Under the pieces are notes generated by a model. It was not told the origin of the DNA. It was given only the letters and a program-made list of their open reading frames with translations, and made no database searches. Shown here piece after piece: positions 17,458 through 26,748 of a DNA stretch of 56,397 nucleotides. Position 1 is the stretch's first letter, and every line of letters begins with the position of its first letter. Position numbers and translations under genes: made by a program. Source of the DNA: Promethearchaeia archaeon (GTDB lineage: Archaea > Asgardarchaeota > Lokiarchaeia > Sigyniarchaeales > SOKP01); the NCBI GenBank assembly GCA_029856045.1, contig JAHQWG010000008.1, positions 1 through 56,397 of the forward strand, given 5' to 3'.

Positions 17458-17648
17458 TTAATTTTATTTTTTTTCGTTTTCCATATTTTTTGCCAATTTT
17501 TGATTCAAGACTGAGTTTATCACTCAATCCACCAAAGAACGGTCCTAAAAAGGCGTATAGTACAAGCATTGAGGAATAAACACTCCCCACAAAAAAAGGT
17601 GGAAGTCCCAATATACTTACTGCATATTTTAAGATAAATCCTGAAATT
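17458..17648 (-). pseudogene. fragment of an MFS transporter N-terminus
   Basis: On the minus strand the codons read a hydrophobic helix pair (ILKYAVSILGLPPFFVG, YSSMLVLYAFLGPFFGG) followed by LSDKLSLESKIGKKYGKRK, matching the first helices and the loop 2-3 signature (G-x-L-S-D-x...G-R-R) of MFS transporters. The frame stops soon afterwards and nothing of the remaining transporter follows. Upstream it runs straight into the end of a TnpB remnant. A truncated, non-functional gene piece. Confidence 0.6.
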
Positions 17649-17651
17649 GAA

Positions 17652-17868
17652 CTACACCTTCCTAAAGGAAGGTGATTCCTTCCTTGAGAAAGACGTTTCC
17701 TCATTCCTCGACAACTGCCGAAAGATATTTCTAAGAATTTCTTTAGGTCTTACATTATCTCCAAAGGCGTGACTTCCCGTCGCCCCAACGGTAGTATTTC
17801 CATTATTTCTAATGATCGTGATCTTCATTTCTTCTTTTAAAATTCTCATTCCCTCTTTTCTTAGATTA
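17652..17868 (-). pseudogene. C-terminal remnant of an IS605/IS1341-type TnpB
   Basis: Only the end of the protein is left: GMRILKEE, then TTVGATGSHAFGD and finally RKESPSFRKV before TAG at 17652-17654. TnpB proteins of this family end in just such a TVGxTGxxAxGD segment followed after a variable linker by QEAxSFR-G. The final codons overlap a perfect hairpin (17655-17674), as in the right end and omega-RNA region of these elements. Neither the RuvC core, the zinc finger nor a TnpA gene is present. The remnant abuts the downstream copy of the ThDP-gene repeat (starting at 17869). Confidence 0.7.
17655..17674 (-). repeat. right-end hairpin of the TnpB-type element
   Basis: CACCTTCC-TAAA-GGAAGGTG has 8-bp perfect arms and a 4-base loop. 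It overlaps the last TnpB codons and is followed on the minus strand by TAGTTCA, as is typical for the right end of IS200/IS605-group elements. A second GGAAGGAATC copy of one arm lies just inside. Confidence 0.6.
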
Positions 17869-18455
17869 ATATAAACCACGCCCTCCAAGAAGTACATTAG
17901 CTTCAGTTGGTATGGGACATCTTGGTGCTGGTATAGGTTTTGCGCTGGGTGCTAAGTTGGCATATCTAGATAGGCAGACTGTAGTCATGCAAGGTAATGG
18001 AAGCTTTTTATTTAATGTTCAAGAGCTTGATACTGCAATGCGATACAACTTGCCCTTTATTGTAGTTATTGCTAACGATAACGCTTGGGGTATGATTAAA
18101 TCTGGACAATCAATGTTTTCAGGAAAACGATATCTTAATGTGGATATACCAAATATAGATTATGCAGCAATTGCTAAGGGATTCGGTTGTTACGCTGAGA
18201 CCGTCGTTAAACCAGAAGAGATTAAACCTACCCTACAGAGGGCTGTCAATTCGGGAAAAACTTCCGTTATAAATGTAAAAATTAAATGGGACACACCAAA
18301 AGCCACGAAAACATTATTTAATCTAGGAATAATTTAATTCAAAGAAAAAAAAGGAGTTTAAATATCAACTTCTAGAGATTGCAATAGGTTTATTTAATTG
18401 AACCTAAGGGGTTTAGAATGAATAAAAAGAGTATAATTGCGTTAGCAATCTTATT
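17869..18455 (+). pseudogene. truncated second copy of the ThDP-enzyme 3' end
   Basis: Codons for the last ~156 residues of the ThDP enzyme are repeated here in frame to the same stop (18335-18337), and similarity continues about 110 bp further. An internal ATG at 17912 could start a 141-residue peptide, but it would lack the whole pyrimidine domain. The ThDP-binding GDG of the intact gene reads GNG here (QGNGSFLFN), which should abolish cofactor/Mg binding, so the copy is decaying. Other differences are few (P to L, A to T twice), showing the duplication is recent. Confidence 0.85.
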
Positions 18456-18528
18456 AGCGGTTGCATATGGGATCAATATGTCGATGGCAGGAGTAGCGAT
18501 TCCTGGTTGCGCTGATGGTGTTCCGTAA
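18418..18528 (+). CDS. 36-residue hydrophobic peptide ORF
   Basis: MNKKSIIALAILLAVAYGIN followed by MSMAGVAIPGCADGVP: a short basic start, one hydrophobic helix and a small C-terminal tail containing one cysteine, like a signal peptide or a single-span micropeptide. The first nine codons are also present in the upstream repeat copy (16211 onward), where the frame is cut by the insertion after 18 residues. So this is what originally followed the ThDP gene. It may be a small membrane protein or the start of a lost gene. AAGGGG precedes the ATG. Confidence 0.4.
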   Translation: MNKKSIIALAILLAVAYGINMSMAGVAIPGCADGVP

Positions 18529-18548
18529 GTAATTCAAGCTAATATACA

Positions 18549-18567
18549 TTTTTTTTTCTTTTTTTTT
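18549..18567 (+). terminator. T-tract terminator candidate
   Basis: Nine- and ten-base T runs separated by one C follow the 36-residue ORF by 20 bp. Archaeal termination commonly uses such T-tracts. The tract also lies about 100 bp upstream of purA. Confidence 0.4.
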
Positions 18568-18578
18568 AAAGAGGTTAA

Positions 18579-19970
<1,392 letters not shown>

Positions 19971-20091
19971 CTTTTATTTTGTCCTAATTCATAAAATTAA
20001 CTTCTCAATAACAATATTTTATTAAAATATATCTTACGAATTAATATATTAAAATTAATTAAAAACAAATACTCTCTCTTATGGAAAAATA

Positions 20092-21165
20092 ATGATATTA
20101 GGTCAAAAAGAAAAACTGTTTTTAGATTTAATGAGAAATTTTATCGAAGCAATAAATGGTATAGAGGCTATTTGGATATATGATCGAGAAGGTCTTTTGA
20201 TTAGCAAATATGCTCGAGCAGAATTATCTAAAGATGGATTAAATGAATATGAGAGAGAAGAAATTTATGGTGCCTTCGCAAGTATATTCAATCCTTTGTT
20301 AAAAAAAATTAATTCTGAATATAAAATTGGAGAATTGGGTTCAATCACATTTGAAACTCCAGATCATCATATAGTTTTTCTAGAAGCAGGTTCAAAAGCT
20401 GTAGTTCTCATCATAACAATGTATGATTTGGAAATAAGTTCAATCTTACCATATTGTTATTTATTTGTTGAAAAAGTTGTCCAGATAATAGAAGAGAGTT
20501 TTGATTCAAGATATAACACATTAATGATACCAAAATTAATGATTGGTAATTCTTTTGATAATACTTTAAAAACTTCCTTTGTAAAAACGGAAGATAATGA
20601 AATATATATAGGTAGAAAAAAAGAAGTACAATTTTTTAAGCTTATTATTCTCGGTGATGCTGCAGTTGGAAAGACAAGTATGGTTTCTCGATTTGTAAAA
20701 GGTAAGTTCTCAACAGATTATAGACCAACGCTAGGGATCTCCATAACAACTATGCGATTTAACATTCAAGGTTTTGAAGATTCTCAAGTGAGGTTTTTAA
20801 TTTTTGATTTAGCTGGTCAAGAATTTTTTAAACGTGTTAGACATATGTATTTATCAGGAGCACAAGCAGTTTTTATAGTATATGATATAACTAGAAGAGA
20901 AACTTTTGAGGGTGCAGATTATTGGTTTGAAGATGCTAAAAAAGAATTGGGAGATATGCCTTTTGTATTAATTGGAAATAAAATCGACTTAGAAAATGAA
21001 AGGCAAATATCAACCGAAGAAGGAATGGAAAAAGCGAAGAAATTTAGATGCACATTCGTGGAGACTTCTGTAAAGGCAAATGTAAATATTGAAGATACAT
21101 TTAAAATTTTAGGGATTGGGATGTTTTTTAGAAAAATTGAAGATTTTGATGGTCTTGAATCTTAA
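20092..21165 (+). CDS. roadblock/longin-like domain fused to a Rab-like small GTPase
   Basis: 357 residues. Residues about 5-140 form a strand-helix domain (AIWIYDREGLLISKYA; ITFETPDHHIVFLEAGSKAVVLIITM; helix YLFVEKVVQIIEESF) consistent with a roadblock/longin fold. A short linker leads to a complete Ras/Rab GTPase: G1 GDAAVGKTS (188-196), switch-I Thr213 (RPTLGIS), G3 DLAGQE (239-244), G4 NKID (296-299), G5 ETSVK (324-328). The switch-II Gln is kept, so GTP hydrolysis is plausible. There is no C-terminal cysteine for prenylation. Roadblock proteins are GTPase regulators in eukaryotes; here the regulator-like domain is in cis. A hallmark of Asgard genomes; cellular role unknown. Confidence 0.9.
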   Translation: MILGQKEKLFLDLMRNFIEAINGIEAIWIYDREGLLISKYARAELSKDGLNEYEREEIYGAFASIFNPLLKKINSEYKIGELGSITFETPDHHIVFLEAGSKAVVLIITMYDLEISSILPYCYLFVEKVVQIIEESFDSRYNTLMIPKLMIGNSFDNTLKTSFVKTEDNEIYIGRKKEVQFFKLIILGDAAVGKTSMVSRFVKGKFSTDYRPTLGISITTMRFNIQGFEDSQVRFLIFDLAGQEFFKRVRHMYLSGAQAVFIVYDITRRETFEGADYWFEDAKKELGDMPFVLIGNKIDLENERQISTEEGMEKAKKFRCTFVETSVKANVNIEDTFKILGIGMFFRKIEDFDGLES

Positions 21166-21195
21166 TTATTACATTTCTTAATTATATTTGCGCGA

Positions 21196-22518
21196 TTATT
21201 TTTTCACTAAAGTCTCCTTAACTCTAAGAAATAATGGAATAGAGCCTATAAAGAAAATCGTTCCGAAAACAAAAACGAAAGATTCTGGGACAAATCCTAT
21301 AATCACGAAATAAGTTGCTACTAATCCTCCAACGAAAGCCCCAATTACTTGTGATATTGTATAAACTATATTAAATACTCCAAAGAATTTCCCTCTTTGA
21401 TCCTTAGGTAATAAATCTTGAGACCATGTATCCATTGGTGTTACAATTCCTAAAACACCTATTAGAATAAATGGAAGTGCAACTATAAATAAAATAAAAT
21501 TTACTTCTGTTCCAATCTTTACAAATGGTGCCAAAAAAAAACCTATACATATAATGATGATTGAAATTGGTATATATTTTCTACGTCCATATTTATCAGC
21601 CAGTTTTCCTAAGTATGCAGTTATGATAAACAAAATTGGAAATCCGAATGCAACTCCAAGAAGTAACTCTATTGTTGACAAGTTCAATGCAAAAATCCAA
21701 ATAAACAAGAAAGGCATTACTGTAGAAATTCCTGATCTAAAGATAGTAATGGCAAGAATTAATTTAAAAAGCTCTTTATTCGATTTAAGTTGTTCGATAT
21801 TAACTATTTCTTTAAGTTCAACAAAAAATTTCTTTTTTGGAGGTAATTCTGAAACAGGTTTTTCTTTTATAAAAAGAAATCCTATCAAACCAGCAATTAT
21901 AATACTAACTCCTCCTATTGAAAGAACAAATAAATGCCCTTCTTGTCCTATAACTGTTTCTCCAGCCACCTCTTGCCCAAATATAAGATCTGCGATTAAA
22001 AAAGCTGCAATAGCAATCAATAAACCTAAATACCCTATTATATTTATTCTCCCATTCGCTCTTCCTCTAAGTTCTAAATCTACTGTATCGGGGATTAATG
22101 ATCTTTCAGAAACGTAATAAGCATTTGAAGCAATACCAATGATCACCACATCCAATATAATACAAATAGTATAAGCAACCATGACATCTCCTCCGCTAAG
22201 ATCTAAAGAAAAGGCAAATATAATCATTGAAATTCCTACAATAATTCCAGATAGTAAATATGGTCTTCGCCTACCAAATTTAGAACGTGTATTATCGCTA
22301 ATAATTCCCCATGTAAGGTTCCATATAAGCCCCATAATCGCTGATAAAATAACCATCACCGATATAAAAAGTGGAGCTAAATTCAAAACTTGATCTAAAT
22401 ATGTATTTAAATAATTCTGTTCGAAGAAACCAAATATTTGATCACCAGCGAAAAGAATTCCGATTATAAGAACTTGCCTGCGTAAAAATTTATTAAAAAC
22501 TTTTTCCTTTTTTTCCAT
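21196..22518 (-). CDS. MFS sugar:cation symporter (GPH-like)
   Basis: 440 residues, twelve predicted helices in two halves with a central charged loop (about 225-250). The loop between helices 2 and 3 reads GIISDNTRSKFGRRRPYLLSG, the glycoside-pentoside-hexuronide family form of MFS motif A, and the second half has GKLADKYGRRKYIP. Members import oligosaccharides or glycosides with H+ or Na+. It lies 100 bp downstream of a PfkB kinase on the same strand and faces a divergent GH38 mannosidase, so it probably imports a mannoside or a similar sugar. Confidence 0.8.
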   Translation of the reverse strand: MEKKEKVFNKFLRRQVLIIGILFAGDQIFGFFEQNYLNTYLDQVLNLAPLFISVMVILSAIMGLIWNLTWGIISDNTRSKFGRRRPYLLSGIIVGISMIIFAFSLDLSGGDVMVAYTICIILDVVIIGIASNAYYVSERSLIPDTVDLELRGRANGRINIIGYLGLLIAIAAFLIADLIFGQEVAGETVIGQEGHLFVLSIGGVSIIIAGLIGFLFIKEKPVSELPPKKKFFVELKEIVNIEQLKSNKELFKLILAITIFRSGISTVMPFLFIWIFALNLSTIELLLGVAFGFPILFIITAYLGKLADKYGRRKYIPISIIIICIGFFLAPFVKIGTEVNFILFIVALPFILIGVLGIVTPMDTWSQDLLPKDQRGKFFGVFNIVYTISQVIGAFVGGLVATYFVIIGFVPESFVFVFGTIFFIGSIPLFLRVKETLVKK

Positions 22519-22618
22519 TTTAAATTCTCCTAAATTTAAATAAAAAACTTTTATTGATTGTAATTTTGTTTTTATTTTTTAAAAGTATGTGCAAATAAAA
22601 AAATTGAATTTTATTTGA

Positions 22619-23623
22619 CTATAACACAAACTTTTCAAATTTTATTTTTTCAGATAGTTCTCTCACATCTTTTTTAGAGAATAATCCTGCTCCAGACATT
22701 AAGGTATTTGCAGCTCCACACGCCATTCCCCATCTAAAACATTGTTCAAGATCATTTCCTAAATAGTATCCGACAATAAAACCACCTAACAGAGAATCAC
22801 CTGAACCAACTGTATTTATAGGATTATCTACAATAATTTTTCCAAATAAACAAGTTTTTTGCAAAGCGGAAACACAAATTGCACCCCAACGATTTAAAGT
22901 AGTAATAACTATTTCTGTTTCATTAGATAATAATTCTCTTGATTTTTTTGCAATATTTTCAATATTTTCATTAGGATTTTTCATATATTTTTGAATTTCT
23001 GGTGAATCTGGAAAAAGAGTTGCTAATTCTTCCAAATTCGGTTTTAGTAGCCAAGGTCTTGACTTATATCCTTCAATTAATTCAAGTCCACTAGTATCTA
23101 ATGCACATCTTGCTCCTTTTTTCTTACAAATATTTATCATATCAAAATAAATGTTATTAGGGACTCCAGGAGGGATAGATCCACAAAAAGCAACAATGTC
23201 ATCTTGATTAACAGTATCAGCAATTAATCCCATAAAAGTATCTAATTCAGATTTATTCATAGTAAAACCTTTTTCTCTTATATGGGTTGCCGAATGAGTT
23301 CTAGGGTCAATTATCGTCTTATTAGATCTTGTATAACCATCTATTGGATTGAATTGAAATGAAATTTGTTTTGAATCTAAAAAGGAATTGTATATTGGAA
23401 TTTCTTCTTTTCCTATACAAGCTAAAACTTTAATTTCAATATCTTTTTCTTGAATTAGAGCATTACTCAACGTATTAGCGCTTAATGCGAAAGAAATACC
23501 TTTTCCTAAGGGGAATTTCTGACTTCTTAGAGCTTTAAATGTCCTACCAACTTTAAAATTATTAATTTCGATTACTTCATCGATGGTTGGATTTAATAAT
23601 ACTCCGATAATTTTTTGTTCCAT
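22619..23623 (-). CDS. PfkB-family sugar kinase (1-phosphofructokinase/tagatose-6-phosphate kinase-like)
   Basis: 334 residues of the ribokinase fold. N-terminal LNPTIDEVIEINNFKVG and GKGISFALSANTL match the FruK/LacC branch (usually LNPAID and GKGINVA). FCGSIPPGVP, LKPNLEEL and the C-terminal anion-hole/catalytic-base motif NTVGSGDSLLGG (base Asp) are intact. It should phosphorylate a sugar or sugar phosphate with ATP. The adjacent symporter and divergent GH38 gene suggest use in breakdown of imported mannose-type sugar. The exact substrate is open; NTVGSGDS is the usual NxxGAGDx with Ser for Ala. Confidence 0.85.
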   Translation of the reverse strand: MEQKIIGVLLNPTIDEVIEINNFKVGRTFKALRSQKFPLGKGISFALSANTLSNALIQEKDIEIKVLACIGKEEIPIYNSFLDSKQISFQFNPIDGYTRSNKTIIDPRTHSATHIREKGFTMNKSELDTFMGLIADTVNQDDIVAFCGSIPPGVPNNIYFDMINICKKKGARCALDTSGLELIEGYKSRPWLLKPNLEELATLFPDSPEIQKYMKNPNENIENIAKKSRELLSNETEIVITTLNRWGAICVSALQKTCLFGKIIVDNPINTVGSGDSLLGGFIVGYYLGNDLEQCFRWGMACGAANTLMSGAGLFSKKDVRELSEKIKFEKFVL

Positions 23624-23828
23624 ATTTTTACTCTTTTTCCTAATTTTTTTTAATTTTATTTCTACTTCTAAGAATTTAAACGTTTTTATATCTAAACATT
23701 CATAAATTTTGAATAAGTAAAAATTATATTTTTTTTTTAATGTATGAATATTCTAAAAAGATCAAATATTTTTAATTAAAAACCATTCAATTTATAACTA
23801 TTTATTTACAATGGAATCCATTTAACTA

Positions 23829-26606
23829 TTGGGAAATATTGTGAAAAGTAAGAAAGATAAAATTAATTTAAAAATTAAACTGGATAGATCCTTAGATGCA
23901 TTTCTTTATAGAAAAGGCTGGAGAAAATCTTGGGATAGAAGGTTTAAAAAATTATATTGGTATTATCGAATGCCAATATTGTTGAAATTTTTCGAAAAAA
24001 TATTCCATTATGATTTTAATGAGTTTAATATTTATGCTTTAGGACAATCCCACCTTGATGCTTGTTGGAAATGGACAAAACTTTCATCAATTCGACGAGC
24101 GATTCTTACTTTTGAAAGAGCAGTAAAAAATTTAAAAAAATACTCTCATTTCATTTTCAGTCAAACTTCACCTCAATATTATGATTGGATAAAGAGATTA
24201 AGACCAAAATTATTTAATGAAATAAAGAAGTTTGTAGAACGAGGAAAATTTGAATTAATTGGTGGAATGTGGATTGAACCTGATGCTAATTTACCTTCTG
24301 GAGAATCTTTTGTACGGCAAAGATTTTATGGACAATTATTTTACTTAGAAAATTTTGGAAAATTAAGTAAAACAGCAGCGTTACCTGATAGTTTTGGATT
24401 TTCCGGAAATTTACCGCAAATTTTAACTAAATCAGGAGCCGAATATTTTTGGACTACAAAGATAACTTGGAATGATTATAATAGATTTCCTTTTGCTAAC
24501 TTTTTATGGCAAGGAATTGATGGAAGCTCAATTTTTTCTCATTGTTTTGTTTATAATATTTCAGTTTTATGGCATCTTTCCAAATACAAAGAATTAGCGA
24601 AACTTCCAAAAAAGACAGGTTTAATTTTTAATTCAACTATGAATTTAGATGAAATTAACTCGAATTTCCAAGAGAATTATGTTAAAACGTGCGGGATTTT
24701 TTATGGTTTTGGTGATGGAGCAATGGGTCCTTTCGAAGAAGAGATTACACTATATTCTGATATTGGTAGATTAGGATTATTAAAATTTACAACGATTGAA
24801 AATTTTTTTAAAATTTTGAAAAAAGAATGCAATGAATTAATCCCAATATGGAATGATGAGTTATATCTTGAAACCCATCGGGCATGTTATACAAGCCAAT
24901 CAAATATTAAAAAATTAAATCGATTAGCAGAAATTAATTTAAGAAATTTTGAAATATTAAATACCTTTTTTACACTATTTTCTAAGAAATATGAATATCC
25001 AAGGAGAAAAAGTGAAGATTTATGGAAGATAACTCTATTCAATCAATTTCATGATATTTTACCAGGATCGAGTATTCAAGATGTCTATTATGAACAAGAA
25101 CCAGAATTACATAATGTTATTCATGACACAAAACATTCTTCAAAAATGATAATGCAAATGATCTCTGTTGCACTTATAAATGATAAATCAAGGTTAAATG
25201 ATAATAAATTTCTAATCTTTAATCCTTTAAGTTGGACAAGGAACGGGACAATTAAAATGGAAAATGGAAAAAAATATTTTGAATACCAAGTAAAAAGGAT
25301 CCCAGCATTATCTTTTAAAATAGTAGATATATCACTCTTAAAAAATGAAATTAAGCAAAATAATGAGAGTTTAATTATAATAGAAACTAGTAAGCAAATT
25401 ATTTTGGAAAATAAGAAAATAAAACTTGCTATAGATAAAAATTCAGGCAAAATTTCATCATTAATTTCAAAAACATTTAAAAAAGAGTTCATACGGGTGG
25501 GAGATGGAATTGGTTTTCATGTTTTTCGCAATAAACCTCAAAAAAAATATTGTGTTTGGAACATCGATAAGAGGTATTCACGTCATCCAATAAAACTAGG
25601 TAGAGTCAAAGGTCTAAGAGTAATAAAGGAAAAAAACAGGAAAATTATGGTTAAACTCATATTTGTATTTAGAAATTCCAAAATTATTCAATATATTATT
25701 TTGCGAGCAGAAGCAGATTATATTGAATTTCGAACTGAGATGGAAATATTTGATAAAAATATGATTTTCAAAATTAGATTTCCATTTGACTTAAACACGA
25801 ATGAATTAATTTCTGAAATACCATATGGTGCATTAAAAAGAAAAATCATTCCTAAAACAGAATTTGAAAAAGCTAAATGGGAATTTCCTGCACAAAAATG
25901 GGTAGCTATTTCAGATCAAAATTACGGTATCGTATTAGTAAATGATAGTAAATATGGATTCAATTCTACGAAAAAAGGCTTATATATAACTTTATTAAAT
26001 ACACCTCGTTACCCAACCGATCCATTCTTTTCTTATATTAAACGAGTTCCAAAAAAAGAAAGAGAGAAATATATTGATCAGGGGCATCATATTATAAATT
26101 ATGCATTGAAAATTTTCGAAGGTAATTGGGTGAAAGCAGAAGTATGGAAATTTGGTTATGAATTTAATTACCCTCTTATATTTGAGAAGCTTAAAAAAGA
26201 CTATGATAATCAAAGAGTTATTGAAAAGTGTTTAGACACAGAAACTAAACGAGATATAATCAACTTTATTCAAAAAGAAAAATCATTTATTGAAATAAGC
26301 GAACCTAATATAATATTAGAAGTTATAAAACCTCATGAAACAATTCCAATGGGAAAATTTGGTCAAAAAATTTTTCACCAAAATATCAAGGAAGGATTGA
26401 TTTTAAGGTTATACGAGACTGCGGGTAAAACAACAAGCTGTGAAATTAAATTTAATGATTTTTTTAAATTAAAAGCAGTCTTTGAAACAGATTTACTCGA
26501 ACTTAATAAATTTAATAAAAGTATTTTTAAAATTTCAGATAATCGTGAATTTAATATTAATTTTACTCCTTTTGAGATTAAAACACTTCATATAAAATTA
26601 AATTAA
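23829..26606 (+). CDS. GH38 alpha-mannosidase
   Basis: About 925 residues. The GH38 catalytic domain opens with ALGQSHLDACWKW (zinc ligands His75 and Asp77), continues with GGMWIEPDANLPSGES and has the nucleophile Asp187 in LPDSFGFSGNLPQIL. FNQFHDILPGSSI, carrying a further zinc-site His, is also typical. A long beta-sandwich region (about 450-925) follows. No signal peptide, so probably cytosolic, acting on imported or internal alpha-mannosides. TTG 23829 is the most upstream start; GTG 23841 is equally possible. Divergent from the PfkB/symporter pair, separated by 205 bp of AT-rich DNA that must hold both promoters. Confidence 0.9.
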   Translation: MGNIVKSKKDKINLKIKLDRSLDAFLYRKGWRKSWDRRFKKLYWYYRMPILLKFFEKIFHYDFNEFNIYALGQSHLDACWKWTKLSSIRRAILTFERAVKNLKKYSHFIFSQTSPQYYDWIKRLRPKLFNEIKKFVERGKFELIGGMWIEPDANLPSGESFVRQRFYGQLFYLENFGKLSKTAALPDSFGFSGNLPQILTKSGAEYFWTTKITWNDYNRFPFANFLWQGIDGSSIFSHCFVYNISVLWHLSKYKELAKLPKKTGLIFNSTMNLDEINSNFQENYVKTCGIFYGFGDGAMGPFEEEITLYSDIGRLGLLKFTTIENFFKILKKECNELIPIWNDELYLETHRACYTSQSNIKKLNRLAEINLRNFEILNTFFTLFSKKYEYPRRKSEDLWKITLFNQFHDILPGSSIQDVYYEQEPELHNVIHDTKHSSKMIMQMISVALINDKSRLNDNKFLIFNPLSWTRNGTIKMENGKKYFEYQVKRIPALSFKIVDISLLKNEIKQNNESLIIIETSKQIILENKKIKLAIDKNSGKISSLISKTFKKEFIRVGDGIGFHVFRNKPQKKYCVWNIDKRYSRHPIKLGRVKGLRVIKEKNRKIMVKLIFVFRNSKIIQYIILRAEADYIEFRTEMEIFDKNMIFKIRFPFDLNTNELISEIPYGALKRKIIPKTEFEKAKWEFPAQKWVAISDQNYGIVLVNDSKYGFNSTKKGLYITLLNTPRYPTDPFFSYIKRVPKKEREKYIDQGHHIINYALKIFEGNWVKAEVWKFGYEFNYPLIFEKLKKDYDNQRVIEKCLDTETKRDIINFIQKEKSFIEISEPNIILEVIKPHETIPMGKFGQKIFHQNIKEGLILRLYETAGKTTSCEIKFNDFFKLKAVFETDLLELNKFNKSIFKISDNREFNINFTPFEIKTLHIKLN

Positions 26607-26748
26607 GAACTTTAAGTCAAATTAGTTAATTTTTTTTAAAAATTCAAAATTTTTACTAACTATTATTTAATAAACGGAATTTTTTTAAATTTTCATTATT
26701 TCTCTTTATTCGTAAATTTAAATAAATATTTTTTAAGGAAATAAAAAT

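Noticed and set aside
17912-18337. Independent 141-residue ThDP-domain protein
   Set aside because: It is a copy of the 3' end of the neighbouring gene, starts at an internal Met, lacks two domains and has GNG for the cofactor GDG.
21554-22117. 187-codon plus-strand open frame
   Set aside because: Antisense shadow of the MFS symporter gene; no protein-like motif.
25121-25492. 123-codon minus-strand open frame
   Set aside because: Lies within the GH38 mannosidase gene on the other strand; composition is that of an antisense AT-rich frame.
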